A stretch of DNA of 64,000 bases from Coprococcus comes ATCC 27758 (GTDB lineage: Bacteria; Bacillota; Clostridia; Lachnospirales; Lachnospiraceae): the NCBI RefSeq assembly GCF_025149785.1, contig NZ_CP102277.1:248001-312000 (forward strand). The letters are read 5' to 3'. The translations under genes and the position numbers were made by a program. The notes beneath the pieces are model-generated. The model saw only the letters and a program-made list of their open reading frames with translations. It was not told the DNA's origin and did no database searches. The stretch's first letter is position 1; each line of letters opens with the position of its first letter. Positions 8,770-16,003 of the stretch are shown here, piece after piece.

Positions 8770-9297
8770 CTACTTTCTCATGTAGTAACTGACAGCACCG
8801 GATTCATTTACAAGGCAGTAAGCGGCTACATCATCAATGGTGATTTTGGCAGCCTGGCTTTCGGATTCTAAGACAATCAGGCGTTTGGAACCATGTGATG
8901 GGATACTTTCCATCACATGATTGATCAGAGCCTCCTGTTCTTCACCGATATAGATGATTTCGTATTGTTCATCTTGCGAAAAGAAATTGAGCTTGATTGG
9001 AAATTCGCCACTGGTGTGGTATACAACACCTTTCTTAAAATCCAGCAGTACCCAGAAGCATGTAATTATAGCATAGTCAGGATTCTCAGCAGACTGCTGG
9101 CTGTCACAAAGAAGGTCATGCTCTTTATCGTAAATGATGCGCCCTTGTTTGATGAGGCTGGTAATCAATGACTTGATAGACTGCTCATGTCGGGAGAAAA
9201 GTTGTAAAACCTGGTCATACCTCAGAGTATGGTAAGTGGTAATGAACCGTAAGAGCTTGGCTCCCTCTCCTTGATAGATTTCGTTCCTTGTTTTCAT
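8770..9297 (-). CDS. Conjugative-element protein (DUF5697-like)
   Basis: This 175-aa protein starts at ATG 9297 behind AGGGAG. The N-terminal 60 residues resemble a winged helix (LLRFITTYHTLRYDQVLQLF, then SIKSLITSLIKQGRIIYD). The rest is a small mixed fold ending in VAAYCLVNESGAVSYY. It fits the pattern I know as DUF5697, found next to DUF6100-like genes in Clostridia elements. It is first in its operon, and two identical dyads at 9343-9388 lie upstream, so it may be an autoregulator. That is inference from position. Confidence 0.65.
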   Translation of the reverse strand: MKTRNEIYQGEGAKLLRFITTYHTLRYDQVLQLFSRHEQSIKSLITSLIKQGRIIYDKEHDLLCDSQQSAENPDYAIITCFWVLLDFKKGVVYHTSGEFPIKLNFFSQDEQYEIIYIGEEQEALINHVMESIPSHGSKRLIVLESESQAAKITIDDVAAYCLVNESGAVSYYMRK

Positions 9298-9342
9298 GAT
9301 TGACTCCCTTCTATATATAATAGGAAACTTTATACATATGGC

Positions 9343-9388
9343 TGTACGTACAGGATACGTTTGGTATTGTAAGTATAGTGTACGTACA
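9343..9388 (-). promoter_or_regulatory. Paired TGTACGTACA dyads upstream of the element operon
   Basis: The perfect 10-bp palindrome TGTACGTACA occurs twice, at 9343-9352 and 9379-9388, with centres 36 bp apart. Both lie 45-90 bp upstream of the DUF5697-like gene. Identical palindromes spaced by about three and a half helical turns suggest a repressor or activator site pair. Confidence 0.5.
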
Positions 9389-9430
9389 AAGTACATAGAA
9401 CCTGCTGTCAGCGATTGAATTTACAGGTAC

Positions 9431-9456
9431 AAAAAAAGCACCATCTATGGGTGCTG
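9431..9456 (-). terminator. Intrinsic terminator, minus strand
   Basis: On the minus strand, AGCACC-7-nt loop-GGTGCT is followed by TTTTTTT. A promoter-like pair (TTGAAG 9513-9508, 17-bp spacer, TACAAT 9490-9485) lies just upstream, so a transcript of about 50 nt is conceivable. Otherwise this is a second terminator after the MerR gene. Confidence 0.5.
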
Positions 9457-9556
9457 GAAATAAGGAAAACTATAAGCAATACCTATTGTAGCATGGGTAA
9501 TTTTACGCTTCAATCGCAGAAGCAGGTCATTTCTGTGCCATTTTCACTGGTTGGCA

Positions 9557-9589
9557 TAAAAAAAGCAGGAAACCATTTTGATTCCCTGC
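9557..9589 (-). terminator. Intrinsic terminator of the MerR gene
   Basis: On the minus strand, GCAGGGAATC pairs with GGTTTCCTGC (10 bp, two G-U pairs) and is followed by a T run. It lies about 35 bp after the MerR/TipAS stop codon. Confidence 0.65.
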
Positions 9590-9625
9590 ATGGTGTATTG
9601 TTGTGCTTTTGTGTAGTTCTAATGA

Positions 9626-10474
9626 TTACTTGTCTTTATAAAATGCTTCGAAAGCTTGTGCGAAGAATTCGGCTGTACCATTGCCGTATTTTTCATCTAT
9701 CATAGGTTTGATTTTTTCATTACGGTAATATTGAGCCTGTGCAACCATCAGACCGTGTTCTTTCTTTATCTGTGAAAGTTGTTTCATAAGAAAACCGTAT
9801 TCGGAAACAAGTTCTCTTACTTCAGAAGAATCTGGTGAACATACTTTTTTAGCTGCTAATTTGTATAAAAGATTGTCAAATTGTTGGTTGTAACTTTCTG
9901 CAGCCTCTTTGCTAATAGGATTGTTGGCAACAGACAGGAATTGCTCTTTTCCTCCATACCACTCAACAACTTTAGCATAGCCTTTCTGCATTTCTTCTGA
10001 TGAAACTGTCTTAATATAATGCTTTTTCCATTCTTCAATGCTTCCAAACTCTTTTACAGCAAGTTCTTTCATATTGTCAGGCATATGTTCAAACATAGTT
10101 TGGAACATTTCTTCAACTTCCGTTTTACTAAAAATCGCAAAATCCATTTTATTCTCTCCTTTCAGGATATCATCAATGCTGGCAATCAGATGTTCCATAC
10201 GTTCTTTCTTTGCTACCAACATTTTTCTCTGCATTTGCAAGATCTGGTTCCTTTCAAGAGCAGGATTCTCCAGAACAGCTTTGATTTCTTTCAAAGGAAT
10301 GTCAAACTCACGGAAAAACAGAATCTGCTGTAATATTTCCAATGCCCTATCGTCATAAAGCCGGTATCCCGCATCACTTTTTTGTGTTGGTTTTAAAAGC
10401 CCGATTTCATCGTAATAGTGAAGCGTGCGAACGCTGATACCTGTAAGTTCTGATATTTCTTTGACTGTCCTCAT
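9626..10474 (-). CDS. MerR-family regulator with TipAS-like drug-binding domain
   Basis: This 282-aa protein has an N-terminal MerR winged helix (VKEISELTGISVRTLHYYDE IGLL, then GYRLYD). A dimerisation coiled coil follows (about residues 80-115). The C-terminal helical domain of about 150 residues has the TipAS signature: WYGGKEQFL-like, and a C-terminal MIDEKYGNGTAEFFAQAFEAFY. In TipAL-type proteins this domain captures diverse antibiotics or metabolites and activates the regulator's own promoter. Here the promoter has the typical 19-bp spacer. No obvious target gene is adjacent; it stands alone between two element operons and ends in its own terminator, which suggests insertion into the conjugative fragment. 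Confidence 0.88.
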   Translation of the reverse strand: MRTVKEISELTGISVRTLHYYDEIGLLKPTQKSDAGYRLYDDRALEILQQILFFREFDIPLKEIKAVLENPALERNQILQMQRKMLVAKKERMEHLIASIDDILKGENKMDFAIFSKTEVEEMFQTMFEHMPDNMKELAVKEFGSIEEWKKHYIKTVSSEEMQKGYAKVVEWYGGKEQFLSVANNPISKEAAESYNQQFDNLLYKLAAKKVCSPDSSEVRELVSEYGFLMKQLSQIKKEHGLMVAQAQYYRNEKIKPMIDEKYGNGTAEFFAQAFEAFYKDK

Positions 10475-10504
10475 AGTTGCTGACCTCCTGTTCCTGATAA
10501 GATA

Positions 10505-10535
10505 ACTGTACGCTATGACGTTCCGTGAGAGTCAA
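10505..10535 (-). promoter_or_regulatory. MerR-type promoter with 19-bp spacer
   Basis: On the minus strand, TTGACT (10535-10530) and TACAGT (10510-10505) are separated by 19 bp. An interrupted dyad, TGAC-11 nt-GTCA, lies across the spacer. Over-long spacers with an internal dyad are diagnostic of promoters activated by MerR proteins through DNA twisting, so self-activation is likely. Confidence 0.65.
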
Positions 10536-10606
10536 TATATATTTTGCATTTTTTAGTATAACATTTTTATGATATTACGAAAAGCCGAGGAGATAGGCGA
10601 TATGTA

Positions 10607-11137
10607 TTACTCTGGAAAGAACTTGTTGAGCGTATCCAATGTCTCTTTTGCAGTAAATCCCCAAAGGATGGTACTGAGTGCTTCAATCGCAGCCCTGCGT
10701 TTCCGGTAATAGGTGCGGTAGGAAATATTGGTGATGTGGTGAGCCAGCTTATCCAATATCTCATCTGTATTTTTCATTTCCTGTGGAGAGAGAAAAGCGT
10801 AGTAGAGAATCCAGTAATACTGTTCCCCATGCTTGTGATTGTTCCGGAGGAGATCGATGGATGATTCCAAAAGCTTCAGCATCTGGTTGCTTCTGGCAAT
10901 ACTTTTTGCCCGTTGTTCGATGTCGCTTCCGGTAAGATCAGCCCCGGCAGCATAGATGGAGTCCAGAAATTTGTCGATGTCATTGTCGTATTGGAGCTTA
11001 AACTGGTGCTCCATCTGGTGTACGACTACCTTCAGGCTGTAGGTTGCATCCCGGTATCTGCGTAAAAACTGATAGGTGTCGTGAAAACGTGGATCTTCTT
11101 CGGGTGAAGGAAATCCCTGTGTATTGCGGTTTGCCAT
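10607..11137 (-). CDS. Helix-turn-helix protein, sigma-like C-terminus
   Basis: This 176-aa all-helical protein has a C-terminal segment (about residues 125-165) reading LDKLAHHITNISYRTYYRKRRAAIEALS. That resembles the sigma-70 region 4 or ArpU-type helix-turn-helix found in phage and element regulators. The start at ATG 11137 sits behind a G7 run and almost abuts the stop of the upstream gene, so the two are co-translated. A role in controlling element transcription is inferred from the motif only. Confidence 0.55.
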   Translation of the reverse strand: MANRNTQGFPSPEEDPRFHDTYQFLRRYRDATYSLKVVVHQMEHQFKLQYDNDIDKFLDSIYAAGADLTGSDIEQRAKSIARSNQMLKLLESSIDLLRNNHKHGEQYYWILYYAFLSPQEMKNTDEILDKLAHHITNISYRTYYRKRRAAIEALSTILWGFTAKETLDTLNKFFPE

Positions 11138-11139
11138 GT

Positions 11140-12315
11140 CTATTCCCCCCCTTTCAGTGCAGAAGGCTCTGCCACGGCAGGCATCTTTTGGGCAGACTCA
11201 TCCCCTGGACTTACGGACAACTCAAACCGATAAGCGGCATTTCCGTAGGGACAGATAATATTTAGAGTAAATGTATTAAATATATCTTTGCAGGCTGATA
11301 ATGGAGATAATATATAGCGGGTTTTGGAGCAGTGGCAACATGGAATCCCTTGTGAATCCAATAGTTCTGCGACTTTTTGCACGATAAATTTCATGTGTGA
11401 ATCTGGAACGCAGGAATCATTTTTTGTAACGGTGATTTGTGAGTCTGTGACAGTTTCTGAAACGCTAACAGAAGCAGAATCCTCAATAGTGATTTCTTCA
11501 GGTACATGGATTGGTAATTGCATCTTCATAGCGATCTCCTCCTTGTCAATCATAACGTCGCTGATATTAAACATCACGGACAGGTAATTGTTGAGATAAA
11601 TTACGCTTCCGTGTTTTCCTGTAAATGAGATAAGTGTAATGTATTCTTTTTCCTCCAGTTTCTTCAAGAGTCGTGATACCGATGCCTTTGACAGACTCCA
11701 CCTTTCACCCAGTTCATTAAAGCTGGTAAGGGGATTTCCGGTATTATCCCGGTAATAGACAATGGGACCGGAATCAGATCCCAGGACAGAGGAATCGTTG
11801 TAAACTGCATGAATCCACAGATCCAGAATAACATCCATTTCCGAGCATTTTCCAATGCCAATTAGTTCGTGAACTTTGGCAATCGGGAAAAAGAAAAACC
11901 CTGTATCTTTTTTACAGGGATAGTTGTATTCCAATACGGTATTGTCTTTGGGCCAGTCTGATATTTTGAATTTGACCAGGCGGTTTTTGCCGAGAAGAGA
12001 GTAGGTAATGTAATTCTGCTCTTCAAAAAATCGAAGGATGGACAACGCTTGATGTTGGAAACGGCAGCGAAACCATTCCTGAAGATCTGTGACTGTGCAG
12101 ATCCACTCTCCTGGACCAATGGTATAGGTAATGTGTTCCATCCGGCGGTAGGATGTGCGGTAATTTGCATAGGAGCATAATACCAGATAATAAAAAAGAA
12201 AAGAGCCCCCGGTAGTTCGGATGCTCTTGGTAGTGATTAAAGTTTGTATGAAGTCACGGTAAATGCGACAGCGTGGAAATTCCACGATTTGTTTGAGTTC
12301 TAATTTGTAATTCAT
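11140..12315 (-). CDS. Winged-helix (MarR-like) element regulator or replication protein
   Basis: This 391-aa protein has a probable N-terminal winged-helix block (DLQEWFRCRFQHQALSILRF, then FFEEQNYITY). A clear MarR-like HTH sits near residues 195-240 (SFNELGERWSLSKASVSRLL, then KKLEEKEYITLISFTGKHG). The C-terminus has a CxxC-type pair (PCCHCS) and ends in a Pro/Ala-rich tail. Two winged helices in tandem recall Rep-like initiators of conjugative elements, but no diagnostic motif separates initiator from regulator. The start at ATG 12315 has GAAAGGAAG upstream. It is the first gene of the minus-strand element operon. Confidence 0.6.
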   Translation of the reverse strand: MNYKLELKQIVEFPRCRIYRDFIQTLITTKSIRTTGGSFLFYYLVLCSYANYRTSYRRMEHITYTIGPGEWICTVTDLQEWFRCRFQHQALSILRFFEEQNYITYSLLGKNRLVKFKISDWPKDNTVLEYNYPCKKDTGFFFFPIAKVHELIGIGKCSEMDVILDLWIHAVYNDSSVLGSDSGPIVYYRDNTGNPLTSFNELGERWSLSKASVSRLLKKLEEKEYITLISFTGKHGSVIYLNNYLSVMFNISDVMIDKEEIAMKMQLPIHVPEEITIEDSASVSVSETVTDSQITVTKNDSCVPDSHMKFIVQKVAELLDSQGIPCCHCSKTRYILSPLSACKDIFNTFTLNIICPYGNAAYRFELSVSPGDESAQKMPAVAEPSALKGGE

Positions 12316-12391
12316 GGTGATCTTCCTTTCAAAGTATATTTAATTGTAATCGGACTTTTCATAGTGTTGGTATCAAGAAGAAGCCGATGGA

Positions 12392-12400
12392 AGTATAGCA
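12392..12400 (-). promoter_or_regulatory. Possible extended -10 promoter of the element operon
   Basis: On the minus strand, TGCTATACT forms an extended -10 about 80 bp upstream of the gene starting at 12315. No good -35 is visible. The rest of 12316-12549 shows no gene. Confidence 0.35.
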
Positions 12401-12549
12401 AGTAGTCGTGTCACTCATTGCATTTTTATTGCATTTTTAAAATTTAGATTATGTGGCTATGTTGCTCTTAACTGGTTAAAAAGCCTTTAAAATCGTCTAT
12501 ATGCGTTAATACTCCGTACTGTCTGTCTGGAGTTTGAATAACGGATTAA

Positions 12550-12587
12550 AATGCCGAAAGCCTGTATTTATGCGGGTTTCCGGCATT
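12550..12587 (+). terminator. Hairpin at the left edge of the cargo island
   Basis: AATGCCG (12550-12556) pairs with CGGCATT (12581-12587), extended inward by AAA/TTT, and is followed by TGTTTT. It lies just before the repeated TGGCTC boundary sequence. Confidence 0.45.
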
Positions 12588-12599
12588 TGTTTTATCAAA

Positions 12600-12618
12600 T
12601 GGCTCTAGTTTGGCTCTA
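12600..12618 (+). repeat. Left boundary repeat of the cargo island
   Basis: TGGCTCTAGTTTGGCTCTA, itself two TGGCTCTA units separated by GTT. A 17/19-identical copy in the same orientation lies at 17925-17943. The pair brackets the recombinase tails, the nuclease and the reverse transcriptase unit, so they may be recombination scars of one inserted segment. Confidence 0.5.
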
Positions 12619-12634
12619 TTTGTGGGCGGAGTAA

Positions 12635-12967
12635 TATATAATTATTGCAGAACAGATGCAAACAGCCATAGCAGAGAACAGCCGGACGGCACTTGACCAG
12701 AATGAATATGAAAGAAGATATGCCGATCTTGCAGAAAGGTACAATACCATCAAATCAGAGTATGACAAGATTTCAGAACAGATTGAAAGCAAAAAGGCTC
12801 AGAGAGAATTATTCAAGGTATTCATCCGGGCATTGGAAAAGCAGGGTGCTTTGTTAGAAGAATTCGATGAGGGACTTTGGAGCAGTCTGGTGCAGGAAGT
12901 GGTGGTAAATGCCAAGGATGATATACGATTCATCTTTAAGAACGGATTTGAAATAAAAACGAGATAA
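12635..12967 (+). pseudogene. Large serine recombinase, C-terminal remnant
   Basis: The frame is open from 12635 and shows only the C-terminal coiled coil and tail of a large serine recombinase: YERRYADLAERYNTIKSEYD, then KKAQRELFKVFIRAL and VNAKDDIRFIFKNGFEIK. This is the ending typical of TnpX/Tn1549-type recombinases. The catalytic resolvase domain and zinc ribbon are absent, because the frame closes at a TAA (12632-12634). The apparent ATG at 12656 is an internal methionine. The recombinase probably once mobilised this island. Confidence 0.75.
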
Positions 12968-12968
12968 T

Positions 12969-13163
12969 GAGCTGAACGATAAGATTCAGGATTGGAAAGA
13001 TAAGGGGGTTTTTGCAAACTTCATCATGAACTTGCAGGACCTTGATGGTAAGCAGACGGGGTTTCTGGAGGAGCTTTGGGACGTCCGACTCGATGAGATT
13101 GAAGTGGAAACGGATAAAAGCTGCAAAGTAATCTTCAGCGATGGAATAGAAGTAATTACATAA
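12969..13163 (+). pseudogene. Second serine recombinase, C-terminal remnant
   Basis: A second recombinase ending follows in another frame, beginning two bases after the first stop. It reads ELNDKIQDWKDKGVFANFIM, then a LWDVRLDEIEV strand and KVIFSDGIEVIT before TAA at 13161-13163, and has no start codon or catalytic part. The beta-strand tail parallels that of the first remnant (IRFIFKNGFEIK against KVIFSDGIEVI). Elements that carry two or three recombinase genes in a row exist in Clostridia, so this may be what is left of such an operon, fused by deletion. Confidence 0.6.
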
Positions 13164-13207
13164 ATTGAAGAAGTATATTTCTGATAGGGAATCTGTGGTA
13201 TTTTTAG

Positions 13208-13519
13208 ATGCCTTTTTTCGTAAAAATGTACTTTTTATTATTGAAACAAATTGATATACGGCGTTTTCACATATATAATTTTATATACATTGGTTTTTGT
13301 ATTTTTATGGGAGCGGAAAAATATGCGATATATTACAATAATTGTGAAGAACTAGATACAAAGATTAAGGTTGGTGAGGTGATCGATAAGATTGAGTACG
13401 GCTACTCGATGTTTCATCTCAGTATGGACTGTTTCTGGACGAAGACCGTCGCTAATCGTCTGATTCCGAAGAAAACAGAAGATGCTAGGTGGTTGACTGT
13501 AGATACTTTGCAGATTTAG
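13208..13519 (+). CDS. Uncertain ORF between recombinase remnants and nuclease
   Basis: This 103-codon open frame has no convincing ribosome site and no family I recognise. Its second half (KIKVGEVIDKIEYGYSMFHL, then FWTKTVANRLIPKKTEDARW) reads more like protein than the first. It could be a gene fragment. The 13164-13574 interval contains nothing else I can support. Confidence 0.2.
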   Translation: MPFFVKMYFLLLKQIDIRRFHIYNFIYIGFCIFMGAEKYAIYYNNCEELDTKIKVGEVIDKIEYGYSMFHLSMDCFWTKTVANRLIPKKTEDARWLTVDTLQI

Positions 13520-13574
13520 GATTAATAAAAAAATAAAACAACCATAATTTTGAAATAGATTAAGAGGTGTAAGT

Positions 13575-15722
13575 ATGGGAGAAACGTCCAATTTCTATGA
13601 GAAATGTAGTTCACTAAGCAAAAAAGGAGATGAGAAATCATTAAGAACTCTACTGCAGATGGGTATTTCTGGAAATAAAACTGCACGTGTTGCTTTGCGT
13701 AAAACAAGAAATAAAAAGCTTCTCAAAACATTAATTGATGAATACTTGGATAACATACCAAGCGAATATAACGCAGGTATGATATTAAATCTTGCAGTGA
13801 AGGTTTTGCGTAAAGAATATTTATATGTATACTTGATGGAAATTTTTCACGAAAAGAAAGATTTAAAGGAAATAGGTTTTTTTAAAAGTGTAAAAGATAT
13901 TCCTTTAGATAAGCAGGAACAAATAGAAGTGAAAAAATACATCATTGATACAAAAGATTTTGATATACGGTTAATATCGCTTATTGCAGTGGAAGAAAGA
14001 GAAGATATATTATATGCACTTCTTACTAAAGCAATGGATGACGGATTAGATGCACGCACAACTAAAATTTTCTTGGCCAATAAGGATTATTTACAATTAA
14101 TACAACCAGAACTTCGAGAGGCTATTGAAAAACGAGTTGAGGGAACATCAATATTTGCAACGTATCTTGATTTAAAAGAAAAGGATAATCAGAAGTGTAT
14201 AGCAGATTTTGAAAAAATATCATTAATATATTTGGCTGTAAAAGAAAATGTATGGGATTATGGTGAGATGGATTTTTACCATAATAGTATTTCGATTGCT
14301 TTTAAATTGTGTAGAAACGAAGAATTAACTTCTTCTGATTGGAAAGAAATTAAAGAGAGTATTGATGAAGAGTTATTAGGTGTGCATGATGGAAACAATG
14401 CAACAAAAATGCTTTTTGATTTATTGCTAATCTTATCAAAATATGATTACTCATATGCAGAAGCAAAATTGATAACGATATACAATAGAACCGATTTATA
14501 TTCTTCAAAAGCACTTGAGATTTTAGGAGAATTACATTCTGAGTTTGCGTATAAAGAGTTTTTAAAAAAGATAATAATTGCTGAGCAAGAAACCGAATGT
14601 TTTCATACAGCTGTAAGGTTGATCGGTTTTTTCCCTGAGCGAGAAAAAGCTATTATTGAATATATAAAAATCCTTGATGATAGTCGCTTAGTAGAGGTAA
14701 TTCATGAAAAAGCTCAAAAAGCACTTGCTAATAAAAACAAAATTGTAGATGAAAGTATTGAGGGAATACCTTTCGTAGGGAAGAAATGTTCTGTCTTAAG
14801 CAATAACATAGTGCTGAATGAATTACTAATAAAACTTGGAGAACAAATAAAGGCAACTCAATTTTTTGCGGCAGTGGGTTTTTCATTTAGCAGTGGATTA
14901 CGCCTGGTAAAACCGTTAATGGACCAAGTCCGTAGTAATAACGGTAAGATTGAATTAGTTGTAGGGGCGCTCCAAACTTACGGATCTAGTAGAAAGAATA
15001 CAAAGATTGATCGGAATAGTGTAATTGCACTTAATAATTTCAGAAATGAATATCCGTTGACGTTGTATACATACCAGAATTCTTTTTATCATGGTAAGTT
15101 TTATTATATTGCTAATGATAATAAGGCCTTTGTAATTATTGGTTCGTCCAATATAAGTAAAACGGCATATTTAAACAACTATGAATTAGATCTGCTGTTT
15201 GAAATAGATTGTAATAATCCCGAAGAACAGGATTTTATTAACTGGTTCGAAAAATTTAAATCAGAATGTGTAAAAATTGAAGAATTGAACGCTGAAGAAT
15301 ATGACGCATTAGATTGGGATAGTGAGCTTGATATCTATGAGGATAGAACAATTGACAGGATGTCTCAGGATGAAGTGAGAAATAAGATATCAGAATTAAC
15401 AGACGAGGATACAAAATTTAGACTTAATGCGTGGCTTGAACATGATCCAGCAGAAATATTTTCTAATATAGGAGTTCCATCATTACAGGAATATATTGTT
15501 TTTCTGTATCCAGGATTTGGTTTGGCAGTATTTGAATCGTTTGTTCCTGGAAATGCGTACTATGCGTTTCGATATACAGAGTTTGAAAAATTATTGAATC
15601 GGGTATCCTCTTTGACAAAAACCCAGATGTTAATGAACAGTGCATTTCTTAATAGAGGTTATCATTTGCAGGATAATGTAAAAACTAAAGAAAAGATAAA
15701 TTTACTTTTTGCACAAAAGTAG
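13575..15722 (+). CDS. HEAT-repeat / phospholipase-D-like nuclease protein
   Basis: This 715-aa protein has two parts. Residues 1 to about 400 are helical and repetitive, like HEAT/ARM repeats. Residues about 410-560 form a phospholipase-D-like domain: FVGKKCSVLSN, KATQFFAAVGFSFSSGLRL, IELVVGALQTYG, and the active-site motif HGKFYYI followed by IIGSSNISKTAY (HxK with downstream GSSN). One HKD-type motif suggests dimerisation, as in restriction and defence PLD nucleases. A C-terminal extension of about 130 residues follows. The start ATG 13575 has AGAGGTG at 7 nt. It stands directly upstream of the reverse transcriptase unit in AT-rich DNA, so a defence role is plausible. The reading frame continues in phase beyond its TAG. 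Confidence 0.7.
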   Translation: MGETSNFYEKCSSLSKKGDEKSLRTLLQMGISGNKTARVALRKTRNKKLLKTLIDEYLDNIPSEYNAGMILNLAVKVLRKEYLYVYLMEIFHEKKDLKEIGFFKSVKDIPLDKQEQIEVKKYIIDTKDFDIRLISLIAVEEREDILYALLTKAMDDGLDARTTKIFLANKDYLQLIQPELREAIEKRVEGTSIFATYLDLKEKDNQKCIADFEKISLIYLAVKENVWDYGEMDFYHNSISIAFKLCRNEELTSSDWKEIKESIDEELLGVHDGNNATKMLFDLLLILSKYDYSYAEAKLITIYNRTDLYSSKALEILGELHSEFAYKEFLKKIIIAEQETECFHTAVRLIGFFPEREKAIIEYIKILDDSRLVEVIHEKAQKALANKNKIVDESIEGIPFVGKKCSVLSNNIVLNELLIKLGEQIKATQFFAAVGFSFSSGLRLVKPLMDQVRSNNGKIELVVGALQTYGSSRKNTKIDRNSVIALNNFRNEYPLTLYTYQNSFYHGKFYYIANDNKAFVIIGSSNISKTAYLNNYELDLLFEIDCNNPEEQDFINWFEKFKSECVKIEELNAEEYDALDWDSELDIYEDRTIDRMSQDEVRNKISELTDEDTKFRLNAWLEHDPAEIFSNIGVPSLQEYIVFLYPGFGLAVFESFVPGNAYYAFRYTEFEKLLNRVSSLTKTQMLMNSAFLNRGYHLQDNVKTKEKINLLFAQK

Positions 15723-15830
15723 GGGCTAAAAGAATATTTTCCTGAATCAAAGGCTGATAAAGAAAAGTGGTATTCAGATTATAGAGGAATAATCATAGAA
15801 ATAATCGAAAGGGATTATTCTGACAAATGA
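15723..15830 (+). other. In-frame extension of the nuclease ORF beyond TAG
   Basis: Immediately after the TAG at 15720-15722 the same frame stays open for 35 codons (GLKEYFPESKADKEKWYSDY, then RGIIIEIIERDYSDK) before TGA at 15828-15830. The composition is protein-like. Either an ancestral protein of about 751 residues lost its tail by a nonsense mutation, or the stop is read through at some level. Confidence 0.5.
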
Positions 15831-15847
15831 TAATCTATAGTAGAATG

Positions 15848-15856
15848 TGGTATAAT
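15848..15856 (+). promoter_or_regulatory. Extended -10 promoter of the structured RNA and RT operon
   Basis: TGGTATAAT matches the extended -10 consensus (TG, one base, TATAAT). No good -35 lies at standard distance. The predicted start, 7 bp downstream at about 15863, coincides with the first base of the 13-bp inverted repeat. Confidence 0.65.
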
Positions 15857-15862
15857 ATTAAT

Positions 15863-15986
15863 TGTATTAGGGTTTATAACGTAAGTTATGATTTCCACTT
15901 AGGAGATAATGTAATTAACAATCTGTAGAGATTTTATAGGCTTTCGAAAGAAGGTATCGCACTTAGTATATAGAAACCCTAATACA
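15863..15986 (+). ncRNA. Structured RNA closed by a 13-bp inverted repeat, upstream of SLATT-RT
   Basis: TGTATTAGGGTTT (15863-15875) is perfectly complementary to AAACCCTAATACA (15974-15986). Between these arms are small hairpins: ATAAC-GTAA-GTTAT (15876-15889, a GNRA loop), AATCT-GTAG-AGATT (15920-15933) and the palindrome CTTTCGAAAG (15941-15950). The heptamer CACTTAG occurs twice (15896-15902 and 15960-15966), near the two ends of the internal region. The right arm ends 4 bp before the AGGAGG of the SLATT gene. Retrons and several defence reverse transcriptases use an RNA encoded next to the enzyme as template and scaffold. By position and shape this is the likely RNA partner. That it is copied, and which bases are copied, is inference. 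Confidence 0.7.
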
Positions 15987-16003
15987 TTTTAGGAGGATAT
16001 AAC

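Noticed and set aside
10019-10358. Two plus-strand frames opposite the MerR gene
   Set aside because: Phe/Ser-rich antisense shadows of a clear coding gene.
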